From Melastoma dodecandrum (taxonomy: Eukaryota; Streptophyta; Magnoliopsida; Myrtales; Melastomataceae): 64,000 nt of DNA. The DNA lies in assembly GCA_029817715.1 (NCBI GenBank), contig JARUPY010000292.1, positions 4,295,001-4,359,000 on the forward strand, written 5' to 3'. Below the pieces are notes generated by a model. The model was not told the DNA's origin. It saw only the letters and a list, made by a program, of their open reading frames with translations, and did not search any database. The position numbers and the translations under genes are program-made. Positions 26,927 to 36,122 of this stretch are shown here, in pieces. Position 1 is the first letter of the stretch; each line of letters opens with the position of its first letter.

Positions 26927-28909
26927 ATGAGGAAGAACAAGGTCATCTCGGCGGAGGAAGCAATCGCGCTGATCCGCGAGAACGACGTCCTCACCACCAC
27001 GGGCTTCGTCCAGAGCTGCATCCCGGAGGCTTTGCACGCGGCGCTTGAGAAGCGCTTCGTGGAGACCGGCTCGCCCCGGGGGCTCACCCTGATCATGACG
27101 GCGGGCGCAGGCGACAGCAAAGGCCTCGGCACCGGCCGCCTGCACCACGATGGCCTGCTGTCGCGGGTCATCGCGGCCAATTTCGGCCGCATGCCGAAGG
27201 TCGCCCAGGCCGCGCAGGACAACCTGATCCGCGGCTACAACCTGCCCCAGGGCGTGATCTCGCAGCTATACCGGGCCTGCGCCGCCGGCCAGCCTGGGCT
27301 TTTTTCGAAAGTCGGGCTGAAGACCTACGTCGATCCGCGCCACGGCGGCGGCAAGGTCAACGAATTGACCACCGAGGACATCGTCAAGCTCGTCGATGTC
27401 GATGGCGAGGAGTGGCTGTTCTACACGGCCACCAAGATCGACGTGGCCTTCATCCGCGCGACGTCCGCCGATCCGTCGGGCAACCTGTCCTACGAGAAGG
27501 AGGCGCTGACCCTCGACTGCCTCGCCCAGGCCATGGCGGCGCGCAACAACGGCGGCATCGTCATCGCCCAGGTCGAGCGCATCGTCGATGACGGCTACCT
27601 GCTGCCCAAGGACGTGCGGGTGCCCGGCATCCTGGTCGATTGCGTCGTCGTGGCCGAGCCCGAGATGCACCGGATGAATTACGGCGTGATGCACGATGCC
27701 GCGCTCGCCGGCGAGATCCGTGTTCCGGTCACCGGCATCAAGCGCATGGCGCTGAACGAGCGCAAGATCATCGCCCGTCGCGCCGCCTTCGAATTGCCGC
27801 CGAACGGCGTGGTCAATCTCGGCGTCGGCGCGCCCGAGGGCATCTCCTCGGTGGCCAACGAGGAGAAGATCACCCCCTACATCACGCTGACGACGGAGGC
27901 CGGGGCGGTCGGCGGCGTGCTGGCCTCGGGTTCGAGCTTCGGCGCGGCCACCAACGCCGATTGCATAATCGACCAGAACCAGATGTTCGACTTCTACGAC
28001 GGTGGCGGCCTCGACATGACCTGCCTCGGCATGGCCGAGTGTGACGCCGCCGGCAACGTCAACACCTCGCGGTTCGGCGGCAAGCTGAACGGCTGCGGCG
28101 GCTTCATCAACATCTCGCAGAACGCCCGGACGGTCGTGTTCGCCGGCACCTTCACGGCGGGCGGCCTGGAGATCGCCGTTCACGACGGGCAGGTTCGGAT
28201 CGTCAGCGAGGGCAAGGCGCGGAAGTTCGTCACCCGCGTCCAGCAGAACACCTTCTCGGGCCCCTACGCGGTCGAGCGTTCGCAGCCGGTTCTCTACGTG
28301 ACCGAGCGGTGCGTCTTCCAACTCACGCCGGACGGTCTGGAACTGATCGAGGTAGCGCCCGGGATCGACATCGAGCGGGACATCCTGGCCCACAGGGATT
28401 TCGCGCCCGTCGTGCGGAACCCGGTGCCGATGGACCCGCGGATCTTCCGCGAGGAGCCGATGGAGCTGATCTCCGACCTGCTCAACCTCGATCTCGCGAC
28501 GCGGGTCAGCTACGACGACGAGCGCAACATCCTCTTCATCAACCTCGAGGGCTGGTACTGCCGTGTGAAGGGGGACATGGACGAGCTGCGCATGACCATC
28601 GTCGAGGCGTGCCGCAAGGCCGGCCAGCGGGTCAACGCCGTGATCAATCACGACGGGTTCCGGCTCAACGAGAACCTGGTCGATGATTACGCCGGCGTCC
28701 TGCAGTATCTCCAGGCGAATTACTACGCCACCACGACCCGCTACGCGACGAGCGCCTTCCTGCGCCTGAAGATGGAGGAGGCGCTGACCAAGCGCGGCGT
28801 CGCCCCCCATGTGTTCGAGCGGAAGGAGGAGGCCCAGGCCTTCCTCAGCAGCACGGAGGACAAGAAGGCCCGCAAGCGGGTCTCCCCGGCGGTGGCGTCC
28901 GCGGCCTGA
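26927..28909 (+). CDS. Acyl-CoA:acetate/3-ketoacid CoA-transferase with C-terminal extension
   Basis: A fused alpha-beta family I CoA-transferase (YdiF/propionate CoA-transferase type) that moves CoA between short-chain acids via a covalent glutamyl-CoA. I start at ATG 26927 (MRKNKVISAEEAIALIREND), where the family similarity begins, giving 660 residues. The catalytic Glu is in TTEAGAVGG (about residue 324) and VNLGVGAPEGISS is the second half's CoA loop. Relatives are usually about 520-540 residues. Here roughly 140 extra residues follow MDPRIFREEPMELI, forming a separate alpha/beta module (NILFINLEGWYCRVKGDMDE). The CitG/MdcB-like gene follows 104 bp later. Confidence 0.85.
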   Translation: MRKNKVISAEEAIALIRENDVLTTTGFVQSCIPEALHAALEKRFVETGSPRGLTLIMTAGAGDSKGLGTGRLHHDGLLSRVIAANFGRMPKVAQAAQDNLIRGYNLPQGVISQLYRACAAGQPGLFSKVGLKTYVDPRHGGGKVNELTTEDIVKLVDVDGEEWLFYTATKIDVAFIRATSADPSGNLSYEKEALTLDCLAQAMAARNNGGIVIAQVERIVDDGYLLPKDVRVPGILVDCVVVAEPEMHRMNYGVMHDAALAGEIRVPVTGIKRMALNERKIIARRAAFELPPNGVVNLGVGAPEGISSVANEEKITPYITLTTEAGAVGGVLASGSSFGAATNADCIIDQNQMFDFYDGGGLDMTCLGMAECDAAGNVNTSRFGGKLNGCGGFINISQNARTVVFAGTFTAGGLEIAVHDGQVRIVSEGKARKFVTRVQQNTFSGPYAVERSQPVLYVTERCVFQLTPDGLELIEVAPGIDIERDILAHRDFAPVVRNPVPMDPRIFREEPMELISDLLNLDLATRVSYDDERNILFINLEGWYCRVKGDMDELRMTIVEACRKAGQRVNAVINHDGFRLNENLVDDYAGVLQYLQANYYATTTRYATSAFLRLKMEEALTKRGVAPHVFERKEEAQAFLSSTEDKKARKRVSPAVASAA

Positions 28910-29013
28910 GGGCGCGCCGGACGGCGGCATCGCGCCGGGCTCGTCCTCTGATATAGGCGGTCGACGCCGTCCTCGTTCGAGGCCCCCGACGCGCGTCACG
29001 AGGAGCGCGCGTC

Positions 29014-29889
29014 CTGGACCTGCATCTGAGTACGTCATCGTCATCCGAAGGCGGGGCGGCGGTCACCCCGGAGACGCGGCCGGACTGGATCGCGCGCCGC
29101 GCGCACGACGCCCTGATCGACGAGCTGGAGACCTGGCCGAAGCCCGGTCTCGTCAGCCCCGTCGATAGCGGCAGCCACAGCGACATGGATGCCGGCACCC
29201 TGCGCCGGAGCGCGGCGGCCATCCGGCCGTACTTCGCCGAGCTGGCCGCGGCCGGGGCGCGCGCCGCCGCCATGGCGGACCTCCGGACGATCGGGCTGCG
29301 GGCCGAGGCCGCGATGATGCAGGCCACCGGCGGGATCAACGCGCATCGCGGCGCCATCTTCTCGCTGGGCCTGATCTGCGCTGCGGCGGGCGCCAACCGT
29401 ATGCCGTTCCGGTCCGCCGAGGCGCACGCCCTCGCGGTCGGTCGGCTCTGGGGGCGCGCGATCGCCGGCGCACCGACGTCTCCCACGAGCCATGGCGGTC
29501 GCGCGGCGCGGCGTTACGGGGTCGGCGGCGCGGCAGCCGAGGCGGCGGCGGGCTTCCCCACGATCCGCGCGGTCGGATTGCCGGCCTTGCGCCTGGGCCG
29601 GACCCGTGCGCCCGCCGATCTTATGGCCGCGCGGGTCGATTGCTTCTTCGCGCTGCTGGCGGTCGTCGACGACACCAACCTCCTGCAGCGCGGCGGTGCG
29701 GACGGGCTGGCGGCGGCGCGTGCGGCGGCGGCGGCTTTCGTGGCGGCGGGCGGCGTGGCGGCACCCAGCTGGCGCGACCGGGCGGTGGCGGTCCACCGCG
29801 CCTTCGTGGCCGCGCGCCTCAGCCCGGGGGGCTGCGCCGATCTCCTCGCGGCGACGCTCCTCCTCGACTCCCTCGCAACCGCAGCCTGA
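29014..29889 (+). CDS. Triphosphoribosyl-dephospho-CoA synthase-like protein (CitG/MdcB family)
   Basis: Family members make the precursor of the phosphoribosyl-dephospho-CoA prosthetic group of citrate lyase or malonate decarboxylase. The conserved N-terminal core (WPKPGLVSPVDSGSHSDMD) and TGGINAHRGAIFSLGL are present. The first in-frame ATG (29185) would cut through that core, so translation must start upstream. The frame is open from 28957 and has no ATG, GTG or TTG there. The best candidate is CTG 29014, 8 nt after GAGGAG, giving 291 residues. Neither citrate lyase nor malonate decarboxylase is encoded in the window, so the acceptor is unknown; CitG-like genes also occur in methylotrophs without those enzymes. 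Confidence 0.75.
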   Translation: MDLHLSTSSSSEGGAAVTPETRPDWIARRAHDALIDELETWPKPGLVSPVDSGSHSDMDAGTLRRSAAAIRPYFAELAAAGARAAAMADLRTIGLRAEAAMMQATGGINAHRGAIFSLGLICAAAGANRMPFRSAEAHALAVGRLWGRAIAGAPTSPTSHGGRAARRYGVGGAAAEAAAGFPTIRAVGLPALRLGRTRAPADLMAARVDCFFALLAVVDDTNLLQRGGADGLAAARAAAAAFVAAGGVAAPSWRDRAVAVHRAFVAARLSPGGCADLLAATLLLDSLATAA

Positions 29890-29981
29890 GCACCGGCGGA
29901 AACCGCCGTTCTCCGTCGGCTCGTTCCGCCGCATGGTCCGTAGCGTGGCCGATCCCCACATCCGGCCGATCGCTCCCCGCA

Positions 29982-30728
29982 ATGGGTTGGCCCGTGACCT
30001 TCGTCAGGATCGCGCTCCTTGCGCTCGTTGCCCTCTTCGTCGTGCCCGTCGCGATCTCGGCTACCCTCTACTGGCTGCGGGCCAGCGGGGATTGGCGACT
30101 CGCCGACCGCTCCAGCGCGGGGCTGCTCCCGCCGCCTGAGGCGAATCCAAGCGCGGTGGTGCGCATCCTGTCGGCCCGCACGGTCAGTTGGCGCGGCATC
30201 GTCGCCACCCACAGCTGGATCGTCATCAAGGATCGCGACGCCCGCGCCTATCGCCGCTTCGATTACACGGCCTGGGGTCAGCCGATCTGGGTCGACCGCT
30301 TCGTTCCGGACGGGCGGTGGTTCGGTAACCCGCCCGAGACGGTCTTCGCGGCGGACGGCGCTGCGGCCGAGGCGATGCTGCCCCGCATCCGGAAGGCCGT
30401 CGCCGAGTACCGCTATGCCCGGCCGGGCGACTACGTGGTCTGGCCGGGGCCGAACTCCAACACCTTCGTGGCCGCAATCATGGCGGCTGTGCCGGAGATC
30501 CGCGCCAGCCTGCCGACGACGGCGATCGGCAAGGATTTTCCCTACGACGGTCGGTGGATCGGCTGGACGCCCTCCGGAACGGGCGTCCGGATCAATCTCG
30601 GCGGCTATGCCGGGCTGACGGTCGGCTGGGTCGAGGGGATCGAACTGAACCTGCTCGGCGGTGTCGCCGGGCTCGACCTACGCCGACCGGGAATCAAGCT
30701 GCCCGCGCTCGGTCGCATCGGGATCTGA
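29982..30728 (+). CDS. DUF3750-like membrane-anchored protein
   Basis: A 248-residue protein with an N-terminal membrane segment (IALLALVALFVVPVAISATLYWL) and a periplasmic domain. The pattern AVVRILSARTVSWRGIVATH-SWIVIK, then GPNSNTFVAAIMAAVPE and PYDGRWIGWTPSGTGVRINLGG, matches DUF3750 proteins. Its Asn-Thr-Phe box with conserved His and Asn residues recalls papain-like (NlpC-type) folds, though no enzyme activity is known. Alternative starts exist (GTG at 29993). An IS701 element begins 70 bp after its stop. Confidence 0.7.
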   Translation: MGWPVTFVRIALLALVALFVVPVAISATLYWLRASGDWRLADRSSAGLLPPPEANPSAVVRILSARTVSWRGIVATHSWIVIKDRDARAYRRFDYTAWGQPIWVDRFVPDGRWFGNPPETVFAADGAAAEAMLPRIRKAVAEYRYARPGDYVVWPGPNSNTFVAAIMAAVPEIRASLPTTAIGKDFPYDGRWIGWTPSGTGVRINLGGYAGLTVGWVEGIELNLLGGVAGLDLRRPGIKLPALGRIGI

Positions 30729-30798
30729 TGCCCTTCGGATCGAACGCCTCGGTCGATGCGTCCCTGCGGTCATCGCGCGAGAAGCGAAGGGATCCTAG

Positions 30799-30813
30799 CA
30801 CTACTTTGGCAGA
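30799..30813 (+). repeat. Left terminal inverted repeat of the IS701 element
   Basis: 15 bp (CACTACTTTGGCAGA), perfectly complementary to the right end; similarity stops after the fifteenth base. Confidence 0.9.
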
Positions 30814-30877
30814 CTGAGGGAACGAGGCAGGATCCTCGCGGATTCGGGTGCCATGGCGACGGTCATGGGGGATCACG

Positions 30878-32179
30878 ATGTCCGGTGCTGACGGATGGCG
30901 TGAGGATCTGGAGTGGTGGCTACAGCCGTTCCTCGCGGGCCTGTCGCATCCGGCGCGCCGAGCGATGTGCCCACTGTACGTGGCGGGGCTGATCGGCCTG
31001 GGTGATCGCAAAAGCATCCAGCCGATGGCGGCGCGGGCCGAGGGGATCCCTTACGACCGGCTCCACCACTTCATCGCGGCCGGGATCTGGGATGAGGCCC
31101 CGCTTCAACGGGCGCTTCTCGGCGAGGCCGATCGCCTCGTCGGAGGTGCAGATGCGATCCTGGTCGTCGATGACACCGCCTTGCCGAAGAAGGGTAACCG
31201 CTCGGTTGGGGTCGCACCGCAATACGCGACGACGCTGGGTAAGACCGCCAACTGCCAGACGCTGGTGTCGCTCACGCTGGCGCGTGGCGAAGTGCCCGTA
31301 GCGGTCGGCTTGGCGCTGTTCCTGCCCGAGAACTGGACGGGCGACCCGGATCGGATGGTCTCGGCCGGCGTACCCGAGGGCCTGCGCGCGGCCCGTACCA
31401 AGCTGGAGATCGCAGTCGCGGAGATCGACCGGGTCCGGACGGGTGGCGTACGCTTCGGCTGCGTGCTGGCCGATGCCGGGTACGGGTCCGCCCCGTTCCG
31501 GCAGGCCCTGAGCGCGCTTGGCCTGAGTTGGGCCGTCGGGATCTCGGGACGCAGCAAGGTCTACCCGGCCGACGTGACGATGATCTTCCCCGTGGCGGGG
31601 CGTGGGCGACCGCGCAAGCGTCACGTGCCGGATCAGGTCTCGGTCGCGGCGGAGACGATCCTGGCGGACATGACCGGTCGATCCATGACCTGGCGGCGCG
31701 GCACCAAGGGCCGGCTGCGGGCTCGCTTCTGCGCGCTACGCGTTCGGATGGCCGATGGCCCGACCCAGCGGATCGGTGGACAAGGCAACCAGCATCGGCC
31801 CGGCGACGAGGTCCGGCTGGTGCGCGAGGAGCGTGGCTCGGGCGAGCGCAAGTACTATCTCTCGAACCGGCCGGCCGAGGCCACCCTCAAGCAACTGGCC
31901 GCGACCATCAAGGCGCGCTGGGTCTGCGAGCAGGCCCATCAGCAGATGAAGGAAGAGCTCGGCCTCGATCACTTCGAAGGACGATCATGGCAGGGGCTGC
32001 GCCGGCACGCGCTCATGACCATGATCGCCTACGCCTTCCTCCAATCCCGGCGCCTGGCCGCAGCAGGGCGGAAAAAAAAGAACTGGCTGCCCACCGCCTC
32101 AGCCCTCGATGCCGGCGATCCGGCAGGCCATCCTCGACTACCTCAGCCGGCCATCACCGCGCCGATGTCCACACTGTGA
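30878..32179 (+). CDS. IS701-family transposase with an altered C-terminus
   Basis: A DDE transposase of 433 residues from ATG 30878 (MSGADGWREDLEWW...). Family marks are ILVVDDTALPKKG (first Asp), FGCVLADAGYGSAPFR (second Asp) and AHQQMKEELGLDHFEGRSW (catalytic Glu). Upstream in-frame starts would add 10 residues. The sequence passes an eight-A tract at 32072-32079. After it, the frame used gives NWLPTASALDAGDP... and ends at 32179. The +1 frame instead reads a family-like end (MPAIRQAILDYLSRPSPRRC, then PHCDAALDLPP) with a stop at 32202-32204. One extra A, or slippage at the tract, explains the two possible ends. Activity of this copy is uncertain. Confidence 0.88.
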   Translation: MSGADGWREDLEWWLQPFLAGLSHPARRAMCPLYVAGLIGLGDRKSIQPMAARAEGIPYDRLHHFIAAGIWDEAPLQRALLGEADRLVGGADAILVVDDTALPKKGNRSVGVAPQYATTLGKTANCQTLVSLTLARGEVPVAVGLALFLPENWTGDPDRMVSAGVPEGLRAARTKLEIAVAEIDRVRTGGVRFGCVLADAGYGSAPFRQALSALGLSWAVGISGRSKVYPADVTMIFPVAGRGRPRKRHVPDQVSVAAETILADMTGRSMTWRRGTKGRLRARFCALRVRMADGPTQRIGGQGNQHRPGDEVRLVREERGSGERKYYLSNRPAEATLKQLAATIKARWVCEQAHQQMKEELGLDHFEGRSWQGLRRHALMTMIAYAFLQSRRLAAAGRKKKNWLPTASALDAGDPAGHPRLPQPAITAPMSTL

Positions 32180-32210
32180 CGCCGCCCTCGATCTGCCGCC
32201 CTGACACCTA

Positions 32211-32225
32211 TCTGCCAAAGTAGTG
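32211..32225 (-). repeat. Right terminal inverted repeat of the IS701 element
   Basis: 15 bp, the exact complement of the left end, followed by the CTAG duplication at 32226-32229. Confidence 0.9.
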
Positions 32226-32393
32226 CTAGGCAGCGCGACCGCGAAGCGGACAGGCGTTCGACCGGATTACTTCGCTCCGCGCGCGAAGACAGCACGGATG
32301 CGATCAACCGAAAGCTGGATGCAGAACGCCGCCGCACCGTCGCGCGCGGAGGAAGGTTTTCCGGTCATCGGATGTTTCGTAAATGCGCCGGGC

Positions 32394-32915
32394 TCAGCCG
32401 GTCACGAAGGCGATGGCGCGCCGCATCCACCGCACCTGCGCTTCCACGAGGGACGGGCTGCGATGCTTCAGGATCGCAGACTTCAGAAGGGTCTTGGGCA
32501 CCTCCCACAGCTGTTCCGACCCCACGGGAAAATGCGCCACGTCGCCGGCCTTCAAATGATGGCGCTTGCCGTCCGACTCGGTGATGTAGACGTCTCCGTC
32601 GAGCACCGTGATGATCTCGTCGGACCGATGGGTCCAGCGAAAGGTGCTTGCCGTGGTCCGCCAGAGGTAGACCTGCGCGCTGCCGTCATGCGTTCCGGAA
32701 ACTGTGGCGATTTCGGTGACCGGATCACCCGAGACGACCCAGTCCGCCGGGATCGGCGAGGGGCTGAAGGCGGCAGCCCCTGGCCGAATCGCGGTGCTGG
32801 CGACCGGTCGGCCGTCCTCGTGCAGCCGAATCTCCACATACACGCCGGTGACAGCCAGAAGCAGGGCGGCACCGATAAGGATCTTCTTCACGGCTAGCTC
32901 CGACATACGCGACAC
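32394..32915 (-). CDS. Membrane-anchored cupin-like protein
   Basis: A 173-residue protein with one N-terminal membrane segment or signal (VKKILIGAALLLAVTGVYVEI) and a C-terminal single cupin domain. The domain segment TFRWTHRSDEIITVLDGDVYI, followed by HHLKAGDVAHFPVGSEQLWEV, is that of the Cupin_3/DUF861 group. Metal-ligand residues in the first motif are partly replaced (H..DE pattern), so metal binding is uncertain. Function unknown; a periplasmic sensor or isomerase are possibilities. It lies downstream of the IS701 element on the opposite strand. Confidence 0.65.
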   Translation of the reverse strand: MSRMSELAVKKILIGAALLLAVTGVYVEIRLHEDGRPVASTAIRPGAAAFSPSPIPADWVVSGDPVTEIATVSGTHDGSAQVYLWRTTASTFRWTHRSDEIITVLDGDVYITESDGKRHHLKAGDVAHFPVGSEQLWEVPKTLLKSAILKHRSPSLVEAQVRWMRRAIAFVTG

Positions 32916-33497
32916 AGGGCTCGCCTGAACCAGGACGGCAACGTTTCTTCACTGTTCGACGCGTTCTAACAGCTCCGCTTGCGCCCTTCCAGGGGTCTTC
33001 ACGATTCCGCGACCAGTTTTCGCAATCGCGATCGCGGCTATAACGATCTGTACTTTGCGTTCAAAATTCGGACGTGAATCTCGTCTTCAGGCGTCGCCCG
33101 CCGTCGCGGATGCACCCATCCACCGTGGCCCGCTGTCAGGATGATCGTTCTGGGAATAGCGACGGCCACAGCCATCGTCACGACCGCGGGATACCGATGG
33201 CTCCCAATCGCGGCACTCGCGCTCACCTGTATCGACGCCTCCCCGGCGCGGTTGAGCGCGCGTCAGTGCTACGTTCATTGGCTGCGTTCGTTGGCTCGGT
33301 TCAACGATGAATGTTTTGTCGTTGAAAGACGCAAATCCGGATCAAATCTCAATCAAATCTGGCGATCCGATACGAATTCGAGCTAAAGATTCAAGTATAG
33401 ATCGATAATACAGCAAAGACGTAAAACTAAGGAGTTGATTTTTTGCGTCAATCCGTTAACGTGCGGATCTCTTTGGGCATTTTTGCCGGTCACATCG
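32916..33497. other. AT-rich leader region upstream of the chemoreceptor gene
   Basis: About 580 bp without a gene that I can support. The first part is ordinary. From about 33280 to 33450 the composition is clearly AT-rich compared with the window, with runs such as AAATCTCAATCAAATCT and AGATCGATAATACAGC. AAGGAG occurs at 33429-33434, directly before an in-frame TTG (33435), and might mark a longer N-terminus for the chemoreceptor. A small ORF at 33141-33386 has a hydrophobic start but no other support. Confidence 0.4.
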
Positions 33498-35165
33498 ATG
33501 CATATTTCAATCAAGGCCCGCTTGATGACGCTGCTCATCATGCTGTGTGTGCTGCTTATGGGCTCAACAGGGCTTGGGTACTATGCGCTTTATAGTAGCA
33601 ATAATAGTTTGAAAACGACTTTTTCCGATCGCGTTGTCTGCCTCCGTCAGTTTAGCGAGATCCGAGACGCTTACGAGGCAATCCTCAAGGCCATGCGCCA
33701 AGCGGCCGGCCGGGACATCGAGCCGCCGGCGGCCACCAAAATCTTCACGCAAGACCTGTCTCGAGTGAAGCAGATCTGGGCGGATTACCAAGCGACATTC
33801 ATGACGCCGGAGGAGAAGTTGATCGCAGCGGATGTCGATGCACGGCTGACGCGCGATGCCGCGATCGTCGAAACCATCCTTCGGCGTCTCGAGGCGCGGG
33901 AGACGATCGATTTCGCGGCGGAGCGGATCAAGCTCCTGGGCGAGATGGGGCCGACCAGCGGGGGCTTGTCCAAGCTGACGGAAATTCAGGTCCGGGAAGC
34001 CAGCGCCGAGTACGCTCGCGCTCAGGCCCAGGCGGAATGGCTGCGGGGTCTCCTCCTCGCAGGGCTCGCGCTCGCGATCGTCGCGGTCGGGTACGGCTTC
34101 TTCGTCATCATGGCGAAGGTGACGCGGCCCATCGCAGAGACGACCGCGACCATGTCGCGCTTGGCCGCCGGCGACCTCGACGCGCCTGTGTCCGGGACCC
34201 AGCGGGGCGACGAGATCGGTGCGATCAGCCAGGCCGTCGCGGTGTTCAAAGATGCGCTCATCGCCAAGCGCGACGCCGAGGCCGCGGCTGCCGCCGAGCA
34301 GGCCGTCAAGGCGCGCCGGGCGGAGATACTGGACCGGGCCACGGAGGCGTTTCGAGCGCAAGTCGAGCACATGACGCAGACCTTGGCGGCCGCCGCGAGC
34401 GAGATGGAGGCTGCGGCCCGCCTCATGAGCCGAAACGCCGACCAGACCGCCGGCCAATCCTCCAACGTGACGGCCGCGGCCGAGCAGACGTCGGCGAATG
34501 TGCAGACCGTCGCGGCGGCGAGCGAGGAGATGGCGGCCTCCATCGGTGCCATCAATGTCCAGATCGCCCATTCCTCCGAGATCGCCGAGCGCGCCGCCGC
34601 CGACGCTGCGGAGACGAACACGCTGGTCATGGGACTGGCCGAGGGCGCCGAACGGATCGGAACCGTCATCGGCCTGATCTCCGGCATCGCTGCCCAGACC
34701 AACCTGCTGGCGCTGAACGCCACCATCGAAGCGGCCCGCGCCGGCGAGGCGGGCCGCGGCTTCGCCGTGGTGGCGGCCGAAGTGAAGGAGTTGGCGTCCC
34801 AGACCGCGAAGGCCACGGAGACGATCTCGGGTCAGGTTGCCCACATCCAGGGGCAGACCCAACGGGCGGTGGATGCCATCCAGGCCATCGCCGCCACCGT
34901 CGTGGAACTGCGCACGATCGCGGTCGGCGTGGCGGCCTCGATGGAGGAGCAGGGCGCCGTCACTCAGGAGATCGTGCGAAACGTCACCGAGGCGGCCGGG
35001 GGAACGGAATCGGTGACGATGAACATCACCGCGGTCACGCAGGCGGCGAGCGAGACCGGCGCCGCCGCCAGCGAGGTGCTCCATGCCGCGACGGCGCTGT
35101 CGCGCCAGTCCGACGATCTGCGCGGGGCGGTGACCGAGTTCCTGGAAGCCGTCAAGGCGGCTTGA
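33498..35165 (+). CDS. Methyl-accepting chemotaxis protein
   Basis: A transmembrane chemoreceptor of 555 residues from ATG 33498 ([16 protein letters not shown]...). TM1 spans about residues 10-32, a small four-helix-bundle-like periplasmic domain lies between, and TM2 ([20 protein letters not shown]) is near residues 183-202. A HAMP domain follows ([20 protein letters not shown]), then a long helical signalling domain with the highly conserved tip [20 protein letters not shown] / [19 protein letters not shown], which contacts CheA and CheW. There is no C-terminal pentapeptide. The ligand is unknown. No che genes are nearby, so it is an orphan receptor. A TTG at 33435 with an adjacent AAGGAG is an alternative start. 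Confidence 0.93.
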   Translation: MHISIKARLMTLLIMLCVLLMGSTGLGYYALYSSNNSLKTTFSDRVVCLRQFSEIRDAYEAILKAMRQAAGRDIEPPAATKIFTQDLSRVKQIWADYQATFMTPEEKLIAADVDARLTRDAAIVETILRRLEARETIDFAAERIKLLGEMGPTSGGLSKLTEIQVREASAEYARAQAQAEWLRGLLLAGLALAIVAVGYGFFVIMAKVTRPIAETTATMSRLAAGDLDAPVSGTQRGDEIGAISQAVAVFKDALIAKRDAEAAAAAEQAVKARRAEILDRATEAFRAQVEHMTQTLAAAASEMEAAARLMSRNADQTAGQSSNVTAAAEQTSANVQTVAAASEEMAASIGAINVQIAHSSEIAERAAADAAETNTLVMGLAEGAERIGTVIGLISGIAAQTNLLALNATIEAARAGEAGRGFAVVAAEVKELASQTAKATETISGQVAHIQGQTQRAVDAIQAIAATVVELRTIAVGVAASMEEQGAVTQEIVRNVTEAAGGTESVTMNITAVTQAASETGAAASEVLHAATALSRQSDDLRGAVTEFLEAVKAA

Positions 35166-35169
35166 GCGC

Positions 35170-36090
35170 TCACGCCGGCGGCGGATCGGCCGTCGGCGGA
35201 CACGGCTCGGGCAGGCGCATCAACGGCTCCCCCATGCGGAGGCGCTGGCCCTCGCGCAGGCCCGGCCACAGGGCGAAGCCCGGGGGCGCCAGAACCACGA
35301 TGGTCGAGCCGTGCTCGAACCAGCCCATCTCCGCGCCCTTGGCGAGGGGTGCGGTGCTGGGCAGCGTGGCCCCAGCCGTCGCGCGCAGGATGACGCCGTC
35401 CGGCAGGAACCCGAGACGCAGCCCCGCCACCAGGATCGCCGCCACCGGCACCAGCGTCAGCGCGTGGTCGCCCTCCGCAAGCCGCAGGCGCAGGACTGCA
35501 CGCTCGTTCCGGCAGAACAGGGCCTCGACGCGCTTGAGGGCGATCGGATTCACGTTCCACGTATCGCCCCAGATGTGCCGCACCGAGTCGACGCGCAGGT
35601 CATGGGGGGCGTGGAAGCGGTGATACATCCCGGCGGTCAGCCGCAGGGTGGCGTAGGTGCCCCCCTCATGCGCCTGCGCGAGCGCCGCGTCGCCGAGCAG
35701 GTCGGCGAGCCGATACGACAGGCCCTTGATCTGGAACAGGCGCCCGGCCTCGATCCGGCCATGCGCCCCGAGGATCGCGTCGCTCGGACTCGTCAGGATC
35801 GCGGGCTCGGCGGCGACCGGCCGCGCGCCCGGACGGAGCGCCCTTACGAAGGCGGCGTGGAGGCTCGGGAAACGCGCCTCCCGCGCGTCGGCGAGATCGA
35901 CGTCGCAGAACAGGCGCCACGTGGCGATCGACAGATCGCGGACGAGGGGCTGCTCGATGCGGCTGAACCAGCCCATGAACCGCGTCGCCAGCCGGCGCGG
36001 CAGGCGGTTGGTGAGCAGGAAGTTCAGATCCTCCTGAGCGCCGACCCGCGCCAGGGCTCGCCGCAGGGGCGATCCGGAAACCGTCATCAT
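35170..36090 (-). CDS. psd: Phosphatidylserine decarboxylase proenzyme
   Basis: Decarboxylates phosphatidylserine to phosphatidylethanolamine at the inner membrane. The 306-residue proenzyme has the conserved His motif (MYHRFHAP), the Lys/Gly-rich strand (AKGAEMGWFEHGST) and the self-cleavage site within HGST, where Ser (about residue 262) becomes the pyruvoyl group of the small alpha chain. Here HGST replaces the common LGST. It is of the long, E. coli-like type. The ATG at 36090 has GGAGG 11 nt upstream. It is divergent from an aminotransferase gene, with a 32-bp shared promoter region, and lies beside lipid genes. It converges with the chemoreceptor gene, with 4 bp between. Confidence 0.93.
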   Translation of the reverse strand: MMTVSGSPLRRALARVGAQEDLNFLLTNRLPRRLATRFMGWFSRIEQPLVRDLSIATWRLFCDVDLADAREARFPSLHAAFVRALRPGARPVAAEPAILTSPSDAILGAHGRIEAGRLFQIKGLSYRLADLLGDAALAQAHEGGTYATLRLTAGMYHRFHAPHDLRVDSVRHIWGDTWNVNPIALKRVEALFCRNERAVLRLRLAEGDHALTLVPVAAILVAGLRLGFLPDGVILRATAGATLPSTAPLAKGAEMGWFEHGSTIVVLAPPGFALWPGLREGQRLRMGEPLMRLPEPCPPTADPPPA

Positions 36091-36122
36091 GCCGTGAATT
36101 GCCTCCGATAGGGCGCGGAGCG

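Larger units (their letters stand above)
30799..32225 (+). mobile_element. IS701-family insertion sequence, 1427 bp, with CTAG target duplication
   Basis: The element is bounded by 15-bp perfect terminal inverted repeats (CACTACTTTGGCAGA and its complement) and flanked on both sides by CTAG (30795-30798 and 32226-32229). That agrees with the 4-bp YTAR duplication known for IS701 elements. It carries a single transposase gene and lies in the space after the DUF3750-like gene, so it seems not to break a coding sequence. Intact ends and duplication suggest a fairly recent insertion. Confidence 0.9.

Noticed and set aside
33141..33386. Small plus-strand ORF with a hydrophobic start
   Set aside because: It has no ribosome site and its second half is AT-rich noncoding-like sequence.
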